From assembly GCA_016793115.1 (NCBI GenBank), contig JAEUIN010000153.1, forward strand, positions 1 through 60,001: 60,001 bases of DNA, given 5' to 3'. The notes under the pieces were generated by a model. That model saw nothing but the letters and a program-made list of their open reading frames with translations. It was not told the DNA's origin and did no database searches. The translations under genes and the position numbers were made by a program. This DNA comes from Planctomycetaceae bacterium. Its GTDB lineage: Bacteria > Planctomycetota > Planctomycetia > Pirellulales > PNKZ01. Of the stretch, positions 54,948 through 60,001 are shown piece by piece (positions within the stretch are counted from its first letter, which is position 1; each line of letters opens with the position of its first letter).

Positions 54948-55484
54948 ATGAGCGGGCTGCGCGAGGCTTTGGAGCGTATCGAGTCGAACCGAGCCGGCCG
55001 GGCGGCCGAAAGCCGCTCGGTTCCCGCTCTCCCGCCGGCGTTCGCCGACGCTCCGCCGCCCCAAGTCGATCCGGCCGCGATCGAATCGGCTTGGATTGCG
55101 ACTCCCCTTTCGATCGGAGCCTCTACGCAATCGCCGCCGCCCGCACCTCGGCGAACCCCGCTCGACGACGCCGCCCTTACAATTGCCCGCAATTTCGCGG
55201 CAAATTCGTCCGTGGTCCTCGTCGGCTGCGATCTTTCGCTGCCTCTCGCTGTCCTCGCAGCGAACTTGGGGGAGGCGCTTCGGCAGGTTGAATCCAAATC
55301 CCCTGTTAGGGTGGATTTCGTCGCGGCCGGCGAGGTCGTGTCGCAGGCCGAGCGGCTCCGCGCCGCCGACGGCGTGCTCCTCGCCGTCGAACTCGACCGC
55401 ACCTTGGCTCGCGCCGCCGACGTCACCGCCGCCGTCCTGCGGGCTCAAGGCGTAACAGTCGCCGGGGTCATCGCGCTACGCTAA
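54948..55484 (+). CDS. Degenerate ParA/BY-kinase-like protein without Walker A motif
   Basis: The 178-residue protein has a variable N-terminus (residues 1-70), then RTPLDDAALTIARNFAANSSVVLVGCD, which parallels the start of tyrosine autokinases (CpsD/BY-kinase). It continues with AVLAANLGEALRQ and the C-terminal ADGVLLAVELDRTLARAADVTAAVLRAQGVTVAGVIALR, matching the end of a ParA/BY-kinase fold where a GVVLN-type strand closes the domain. The P-loop GxxxxGKS is absent, replaced by VGCDLSLPLAV, so it should not bind ATP in the usual way. It follows the ExeA-like ATPase and precedes a membrane protein. A structural or regulatory partner role is inferred. Confidence 0.6.
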   Translation: MSGLREALERIESNRAGRAAESRSVPALPPAFADAPPPQVDPAAIESAWIATPLSIGASTQSPPPAPRRTPLDDAALTIARNFAANSSVVLVGCDLSLPLAVLAANLGEALRQVESKSPVRVDFVAAGEVVSQAERLRAADGVLLAVELDRTLARAADVTAAVLRAQGVTVAGVIALR

Positions 55485-55583
55485 GCGGCGGCGGCCGAGC
55501 GCCGCTGCCGACGCCGCGCCCGGTCGACTAGACTGACCGCACGCGCGCCCCGTGCGTTTAGCGTTCACCTGAGAGTCAGCAAC

Positions 55584-56840
55584 TTGAGTGCGAAGAAGTC
55601 GTCGCTTCGTCGTCGAGAATCGCGCGATGGCGAGGCGCTTGCCCTGTCGTTTCGCCGCGGCGACAACTCGCTCGGCTGTTTCATGCTGATCTTCTTGGTC
55701 GCCTGGAGCGGCGGCTGCGCGCTGCTGCTCACCAAGGTCGCGGCCGAGCCGCAACTGGAACACGTGCTGTTCGCGGTACCGTTTTTCGCCGGTTGGTGGT
55801 TCGTCCTGACCGTCGTGTTGCAACAGTATTTCGGTCGCGATACGTTCCGGCTCGACTCCGCCGGCGCGACGCTCACGACCCGCTCGTCGCTTCTCTCGCG
55901 GTCGACGTTCATGCCGCTCGACGAGCTCGTCCGCTTCGGCACCGCCGAGCAGAGCGACGAGACGCACGACAATCTACCGGCCCGCGTGCTCGAACTCCGC
56001 ACGATCGGTCGTCCGCTCCGTTTCGGCGCGCAGACGTCGGCGGACGAGCGCCGCGAACTGATGACCGAGCTCAATCGGCTCCTCAAAGAGTTGCAAAAGC
56101 GGCGTCATTCGCCGCCGCGCCTCGCGCTCGAGGGCAAGCGGCTCCTCTTCGGCAAACGCCTCAGCGGCGAACTGCTGAGCGACGAAGCGCTCGGTGCCAA
56201 GTCCGGCGACGCCCCGCCGCTGCGCACGATGAACGATCCGCCGATCGAACCGCCGCACGACACGAACTGGCGCCGCCGAGTCGACTTCGACTCCGTGTCG
56301 TTCGCGCTCCGCGGCCGCTGGACCACCGGCGGCGTCGTCGGCGTCGCCGTGCTCAACGCCTTCTGGTCGGGCATCGTCGGCGTGTTTCTGATGACGCTCT
56401 TCACCGACAACCCCGACCGGCCGCACGGGCTCGAGTGGGTTTGGCGGTTCATCTTTCTCTTGCCGTTCGAGTTGGTCGGCCTCGTCATGTTTCTCGGCCT
56501 GCTCGTGGTCGTGGCGGAGCCGCTGCGGCGCTATCGCTGGAAATTCGCCCGCGACCAAATCACCTGCTCGCTCACATGGCTCGGCCTGGGCCCGCGGTGG
56601 CGCTACCCCGTCGAGCACTTCGATCGCCTCGAAGTTCGCCTCGTGCCCTACGATGTGCCCCGATTTCCCCAGCGTCTGCCGCTCGGTTCGCTCTGGGCTC
56701 CCAAGGGCTGTCCGACGTACGCCGTCGTCTTTCTCGACGCCCAGCGTCGCGAGCGCTTGCAGATCGAAGGCCTGACGCTCGGCGAAGCCTGCCACTGGGC
56801 CGACACGCTCCTCCGCGAGCGCCACGAGTGGTTCGGGTAA
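55584..56840 (+). CDS. Membrane protein of unknown function with two PH-like regions
   Basis: The 418-residue protein has two pairs of predicted membrane helices (SLGCFMLIFLVAWSGGCALLL and LFAVPFFAGWWFVLTVVL at about 30-80; TTGGVVGVAVLNAFWSGIVGVF and FIFLLPFELVGLVMFLGLLVVV at about 245-315). Each pair is followed by a soluble strand-rich segment (FRLDSAGATLTTRSSLLSRSTFMPLDELVRF; WKFARDQITCSLTWLGLGPRWRYPVEHFDRLEV) that resembles bacterial PH-like membrane domains. The arrangement looks like an internal duplication. The start is TTG 55584, so the exact N-terminus is uncertain. It is placed about 100 bp after the pseudo-kinase gene and may belong to the same cluster. Confidence 0.7.
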   Translation: MSAKKSSLRRRESRDGEALALSFRRGDNSLGCFMLIFLVAWSGGCALLLTKVAAEPQLEHVLFAVPFFAGWWFVLTVVLQQYFGRDTFRLDSAGATLTTRSSLLSRSTFMPLDELVRFGTAEQSDETHDNLPARVLELRTIGRPLRFGAQTSADERRELMTELNRLLKELQKRRHSPPRLALEGKRLLFGKRLSGELLSDEALGAKSGDAPPLRTMNDPPIEPPHDTNWRRRVDFDSVSFALRGRWTTGGVVGVAVLNAFWSGIVGVFLMTLFTDNPDRPHGLEWVWRFIFLLPFELVGLVMFLGLLVVVAEPLRRYRWKFARDQITCSLTWLGLGPRWRYPVEHFDRLEVRLVPYDVPRFPQRLPLGSLWAPKGCPTYAVVFLDAQRRERLQIEGLTLGEACHWADTLLRERHEWFG

Positions 56841-57018
56841 GCACGCCGCCGCCCCCGGATCCGCCTCGGCATATCGAGGCGCATCATCTCGCGCGGGGAG
56901 AAGTTCGCCCGCGCTGCGACTGCTAGCACGCGATTGCTCTTTCTTTGCGCGCCGATTTCGCGGTATCGATATGTGCCGCCCGACTGTTTTCCCGACCTCG
57001 GCAGGATGCCGTTTCGTC

Positions 57019-57711
57019 ATGCAGCTTCTCGAACGAGCCCACGTTTACCATCGCGTGTGGCGCTATCGCCTCCGCAGCGAGCGCCAAGAGATTCAATACT
57101 TACTGAGCCGCGATTTGCGCGGCGCGCATGTGGCCGACATCGGCGCGAATCGGGGCATCTATTCGTATTGGATGCACAAGGCCGTCGGGCCGCGGGGCAC
57201 CGTGACGGCGTTCGAACCGCAGCCGGAGTTGATTCACTACCTGCACGACCTCAAGCGGACGTTCGGGCTGCGGCGCATGTCGGTCGTCGGCACGGCCCTG
57301 TCGTCCGAGGTCGGCGAGCGGCGCATGGTGCGGCCGAAGCATCATTGGGGCGGCGCGAGCCTGCACCTCGAACCGAATGAGCAGGCCGACACCCTGACGA
57401 TTCCCACGACGACGCTCGACGAATACTTCGCCGATTCAACCTGCCGGCCGCTGAGCTTCTTGAAGGCCGACATTCAAGGGCACGAATACGATTGCTTCGT
57501 CGGCGGACGACGGATTCTCACCGAGGATCGGCCGGAAATTCTGTGCGAATCGCTCGACGACGAACTCCCGCAAGTCCGCGACTATCTTGCGTCGCTCGAT
57601 TACCGCGGCTACTTCTTCATGCAGGGGCAGCTCGTCCCGCTCGCCGCGCTGCCGGTCTGCCGCCCATCGATCAAGGCCCGGTATCTGAACTACGTGTTCA
57701 TACCGTATTGA
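57019..57711 (+). CDS. FkbM family methyltransferase
   Basis: The 230-residue protein has ADIGANRGIYSYWMHKAVGPRGTVTAFEPQPELIHYL, the SAM-binding motif I and acidic strand of FkbM O-methyltransferases. It continues with IPTTTLDEYFADS and LSFLKADIQGHEYDCFVGGRRIL, the conserved KxDIxGxE segment of the family. FkbM enzymes methylate hydroxyls on glycans or lipids in many exopolysaccharide clusters. The ATG at 57019 gives MQLLERAHVYHRVW; 16 in-frame codons upstream are less plausible. No other glycan gene is directly adjacent, although the Wzz/ExeA group lies upstream. Confidence 0.9.
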   Translation: MQLLERAHVYHRVWRYRLRSERQEIQYLLSRDLRGAHVADIGANRGIYSYWMHKAVGPRGTVTAFEPQPELIHYLHDLKRTFGLRRMSVVGTALSSEVGERRMVRPKHHWGGASLHLEPNEQADTLTIPTTTLDEYFADSTCRPLSFLKADIQGHEYDCFVGGRRILTEDRPEILCESLDDELPQVRDYLASLDYRGYFFMQGQLVPLAALPVCRPSIKARYLNYVFIPY

Positions 57712-57731
57712 GCAGGCGCTGGGCGTTGGGC

Positions 57732-57743
57732 GCTAGGCGCTAG
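57732..57743 (-). repeat. Copy of CTAGCGCCTAGC intergenic motif
   Basis: The minus strand reads CTAGCGCCTAGC, identical to 3697-3708 upstream of tRNA-Gln. In both places AACGCC-type heptamers and CGCCTGC follow within 25 bp. Confidence 0.5.
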
Positions 57744-57766
57744 TGCGGACATTGGCGATCGATACC

Positions 57767-57789
57767 AGCCCCGAGCGCAAGCGAGGGGA
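57767..57789 (+). repeat. Left copy of 23-bp inverted repeat flanking zinc-ribbon gene
   Basis: Starts AGCCCCGAGCGCAAGCGAGG and is the exact reverse complement of 58247-58269. The two copies flank the zinc-ribbon gene at 57864-58079. Confidence 0.8.
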
Positions 57790-57863
57790 TTCTCCAAAGT
57801 TCGGTGGATCGGGTCGTCAGTCGGCCAGAGTGAACCAGCCGGCGGATCGGGTAGGATGCGGAA

Positions 57864-58079
57864 ATGGCAAGCACTTGCGATCTATGCGGGACGGGCAAGT
57901 TTGGCGTTCTAAACGGCGCGCTCGAAATGACTCGCGTCGCGCTCAAGTGCCCGGATTGCAAGATCGTCTTTTGCTTCAAATGTGCGGGTCGCTACGTTGA
58001 CCAAGGGGCGAAGATGGTTTGCTGTCCCAAGTGCTCCCGTCCGTATCCCGACGACGCTCCGGCCGATAATTCAAAGTGA
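57864..58079 (+). CDS. Small zinc-ribbon protein
   Basis: The 71-residue protein has cysteine pairs CDLC near residue 5, CPDC near 29, CFKC near 37 and CCPKC near 53, enough for two zinc sites. The LKCPDCKIVFCFKCAG segment and VCCPKCSRPY resemble short zinc-ribbon/RING-like modules. It is soluble, with no signal peptide. The region directly upstream and downstream contains a 23-bp inverted repeat pair. Probably a protein-interaction or nucleic-acid-binding module; no specific family is recognised. Confidence 0.7.
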   Translation: MASTCDLCGTGKFGVLNGALEMTRVALKCPDCKIVFCFKCAGRYVDQGAKMVCCPKCSRPYPDDAPADNSK

Positions 58080-58137
58080 ACCAGTACCGTGGATCGAGCC
58101 CTGCGAGGCCGTCGCGCAACGCGGGCTCGTCTCAACA

Positions 58138-58180
58138 CCTCTCCCCCTGGGAGAGGTCGCCGCGCAGCGGCGGGTGAGGG
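58138..58180 (+). repeat. Two-hairpin extragenic repeat, copy 1
   Basis: CCTCTCCC-cct-GGGAGAGG is followed by CGCCGC-GCA-GCGGCG and TGAGGG. The same layout recurs inverted at 59091-59134. Such paired-hairpin elements are common dispersed repeats in GC-rich genomes. Confidence 0.7.
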
Positions 58181-58246
58181 CCGCGCCGCGCCAACGCCTG
58201 GCAACGAAAATCCAACGACGTCGCGAACGAGAAACCCAACTCGCGG

Positions 58247-58269
58247 TCCCCTCGCTTGCGCTCGGGGCT
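58247..58269 (-). repeat. Right copy of 23-bp inverted repeat flanking zinc-ribbon gene
   Basis: Exact reverse complement of 57767-57789, and 27 bp beyond the end of plsC (convergent). Confidence 0.8.
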
Positions 58270-58295
58270 AGTGATTCGCCGGCGAACCGATTGCG

Positions 58296-58967
58296 TTAGC
58301 GCCTGATCAATCTCTCGCGCAGTGCTCTGGCTTCGGCGTGGCCGGCTCGGAGACGTTCGTCGACGAGCGCGATGAGTTCGCGGTCCGACAATTGTTTGGC
58401 GACTTCCGCCGAGATCGGTTCGCCCACGACCATCTCGATCGTCCCCGGACGCGGCAACTTCGCTTTGCGCGGCCAGGCGGCGTAGGCGCCGTCGATGGAA
58501 AGCGGCACGATCGGCACGCCCGTGCGTTGCACCAAGGCGCTGAAGCCCGGCTTGAGCGGCTGCATTTCGCCGTCGGGCGAGCGCGTCCCCTCGGGGAACA
58601 AGAGCACGATCTCGCCGCGCTTCAGCCGACGGAGCGTTTCCTTCAGGCCGGCGAGGCCGAGCCCGTCGCGGTCGATGGGGATCGCGTCGAGCGAGTTGAT
58701 CAACCAGGCGAACGCCTTGTTCTTGAACAGCGTATCGCGGGCCACGAAATTGATGCGGCGCGGAATGACGAGTCCGACGAACGGCGGGTCGAGGTGGCTT
58801 TGATGGTTCGCCAACAGTAGAAAGCCGCCGCTCGCCGGGATGCGCTCGCGATAGTGGCAGCGGAGCCGAAACATGCCGAACGCGATCGTGCCGACGAAGA
58901 CGCGTACCAGCGCGTACCAGGCCCGCTTGGCGAAGCTGCGTTCGATGGATTCGGCGGGCGTGGGCAA
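58296..58967 (-). CDS. plsC: 1-acyl-sn-glycerol-3-phosphate acyltransferase
   Basis: Adds the second acyl chain in phosphatidic acid synthesis. The 223-residue protein has the catalytic HX4D motif in LLANHQSHLDPPF near residue 55, INFVARDTLFKN, and the substrate-binding LLFPEGTRSPDGEMQPLKPGF near 123, with VPIVPLSIDGAY. An N-terminal hydrophobic segment (ALVRVFVGTIAFGMFRL) anchors it in the membrane. It is downstream of cmk on the same strand, a neighbourhood common in bacteria, although 247 bp with repeat elements separate them here. Confidence 0.92.
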   Translation of the reverse strand: MPTPAESIERSFAKRAWYALVRVFVGTIAFGMFRLRCHYRERIPASGGFLLLANHQSHLDPPFVGLVIPRRINFVARDTLFKNKAFAWLINSLDAIPIDRDGLGLAGLKETLRRLKRGEIVLLFPEGTRSPDGEMQPLKPGFSALVQRTGVPIVPLSIDGAYAAWPRKAKLPRPGTIEMVVGEPISAEVAKQLSDRELIALVDERLRAGHAEARALRERLIRR

Positions 58968-59035
58968 GGGTGTGAGACGAGGATGCGTTGAGTTATGCGG
59001 ACCGCCCTCTGCGGCGTTCCAAGGATGTCGGGCGC

Positions 59036-59058
59036 CACTGGTGGCTTGCCCACCAGTG
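59036..59058. repeat. Hairpin repeat CACTGGTGG...CCACCAGTG, copy 1
   Basis: Arms CACTGGTGG and CCACCAGTG flank CTTGC. Identical to 59953-59975, and preceded by CGGGCG in both copies. Confidence 0.8.
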
Positions 59059-59090
59059 CTTAGTTTTCATCGTTGCGTTGCCGGGGCGGC

Positions 59091-59134
59091 CCCCTCATCC
59101 GCCCTGCGGGCACCATCTCCCCGCGGGGAGAAGG
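59091..59134 (-). repeat. Two-hairpin extragenic repeat, copy 2
   Basis: Contains GCCC-TGC-GGGC (59101-59111) and the perfect palindrome CTCCCCGCGGGGAG (59117-59130), with CCCTCA at its start. It is the inverted equivalent of 58138-58180. Confidence 0.7.
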
Positions 59135-59214
59135 GAACCCACGCGGAATGGACGCCGGTTCCGCGTGGGCCTCACCGTCTCGTCGCCGGCGGCGGCGAGA
59201 CGATTCGACCCACC

Positions 59215-59862
59215 CTACATGCGTTCTCGGGCCAGGGCTTCGATTTGGTCGATGACTTCTTCGATCGTGTGGCCGTCGGTCACGACGTGCACGGCGTCGG
59301 GGGCGGCGACCAAGGGGCCGACGTCGCGGCCGGCGTCGCTCGCGTCGCGGGCGTTCTGCTTCGCAAGCACTTCCTCCAGCGTGATCTGCTCGCCGCGGGC
59401 TTGCAAGTCGAGCAGGCGGCGGCGGGCCCGCTCTTCCGGGCCGGCGGTGAGGAAAATCTTCAACTCGGCCTGGGGAAACACGACGGTTCCCTGGTCGCGT
59501 CCTTCGGTGACGACGTTTTTCCCGACGACCGAGGCCCGCTGTTGTTCGACGAGCACGCTGCGCACGGCCGGGTTGTTGGCGGCATGCTTCACGAGCGTGG
59601 TGATGTTCGTGGTGCGAATGGCGTCGGTCACGTCGTCGCCGTCGAGCCAAACGCTGTCGTCGTCGAGGTAAATGCGGACTTGGCCGGCAAGCTCGGTGAG
59701 CGCGGCCGCGTCGGACCAGTCGAGTTTGCGGCGGAGCGCGGCGAGCGTCACGGCGCGGTACATCGCGCCGGTATCGAGAAACATGAAGCCGAGCCGGCGC
59801 GCAAGGCTGCGCGCCACCGTGCTCTTACCCGCTCCGGCCGGTCCGTCGATCGTGATAATCAT
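59215..59862 (-). CDS. cmk: Cytidylate kinase
   Basis: Phosphorylates CMP and dCMP. The 215-residue protein starts MIITIDGPAGAGKSTVARSLA with the P-loop. It has FLDTGAMYRAVTLAAL, VVTEGRDQGTVVFP (the GRDxGTVVFP motif) and FLTAGPEERARRR, all typical of Cmk. The ATG at 59862 is fixed by the family N-terminus; the 44 codons upstream extend into a repeat-containing leader. plsC follows on the same strand. Confidence 0.95.
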   Translation of the reverse strand: MIITIDGPAGAGKSTVARSLARRLGFMFLDTGAMYRAVTLAALRRKLDWSDAAALTELAGQVRIYLDDDSVWLDGDDVTDAIRTTNITTLVKHAANNPAVRSVLVEQQRASVVGKNVVTEGRDQGTVVFPQAELKIFLTAGPEERARRRLLDLQARGEQITLEEVLAKQNARDASDAGRDVGPLVAAPDAVHVVTDGHTIEEVIDQIEALARERM

Positions 59863-59952
59863 GCCCCAAAGTATGCCGGAAGTGCGGCGCAGGATGAAGG
59901 TGCAAAAATGTCGGGCGGGTGATGGTACGATGCTTGAGTATTCGCCGGGCGG

Positions 59953-60001
59953 CACTGGTGGCTTGCCCACCAGTGCGTGAACAGTGATTTGCACTGGTGG
60001 G
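59953..60001. repeat. Hairpin repeat copy 2 and start of an inverted copy 3 at the window edge
   Basis: 59953-59975 is identical to 59036-59058. After 16 bp, CACTGGTGGG (59992-60001) begins what matches the reverse complement of the same element and runs off the window, so a closely spaced pair in opposite orientation is likely. Confidence 0.75.

Overview
The window is GC-rich, densely coded DNA and almost certainly comes from a planctomycete (Planctomycetota, probably of the Pirellulales type). The evidence is the gene set. It includes a YTV-repeat cell-surface protein, a DUF1501 protein, a DUF1592/1588/1585 cytochrome-like protein followed by a DUF1552 protein, many Tat-signal secreted proteins, planctomycete-style pseudopilins, and a mraZ gene with no division/cell-wall cluster beside it. 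No CRISPR array, insertion sequence or prophage was seen. Five tRNA genes are present: Gln-UUG, Arg-UCU, Leu-UAG, one with a CAU anticodon (Met or Ile2), and Pro-UGG. This assignment rests on recognising protein families by eye.

Layout. 1-3.8 kb: a left-truncated YTV-repeat protein (-), a GspG-like pilin with its own promoter and terminator (+), the redox repressor Rex (+) and tRNA-Gln. 3.9-8.8 kb: a histidine phosphatase, two divergent phosphohexomutases and a Tat-exported TIM-barrel epimerase. 9-15.4 kb: uvrC, a FabF-type ketosynthase, mraZ, a DUF1844 protein and pyrG. 15.6-18 kb: a DUF1501 protein and a pseudopilin. 18-25.3 kb: kdsB behind tRNA-Arg, tsaC and a large hybrid sensor kinase behind tRNA-Leu, an AI-2E-type exporter, small proteins and the CAU tRNA. 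25.4-32.5 kb: glmS, a triple RidA protein, a methyltransferase and two glycosyltransferases. 32.8-38 kb: a Cys-rich secreted protein, a tetR-cupin operon, secreted unknowns and a PhyH dioxygenase. 38-42 kb: the DUF1592-DUF1552 pair and tRNA-Pro. 42-49.2 kb: an aldo/keto reductase, an APH-like kinase, parB, parA, three parS sites, a DUF1015 protein and ahcY. 49.3-60 kb: trpF, a Wzz-like protein, a secreted propeller protein, an ExeA-like ATPase, a pseudo-kinase, a membrane protein, an FkbM methyltransferase, a zinc-ribbon protein, plsC and cmk, with several extragenic palindromic repeats near the right edge.

How genes may work together. GlmM/Pgm-type mutases, GlmS, KdsB, the two glycosyltransferases and the two methyltransferases all feed envelope polysaccharide synthesis. 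The Wzz-like protein, the ExeA-like ATPase and a kinase-like protein without a P-loop resemble the chain-length determinant, ATPase and tyrosine kinase trio of exosortase (XrtA)-type polysaccharide loci, and are the best candidate here for a poorly described system. ParA, ParB and three parS sites form a complete chromosome-partition module. Two regulatory circuits can be read from the DNA: a TetR operator embedded in a promoter that would give a leaderless mRNA, and paired palindromes just downstream of a candidate mraZ promoter.
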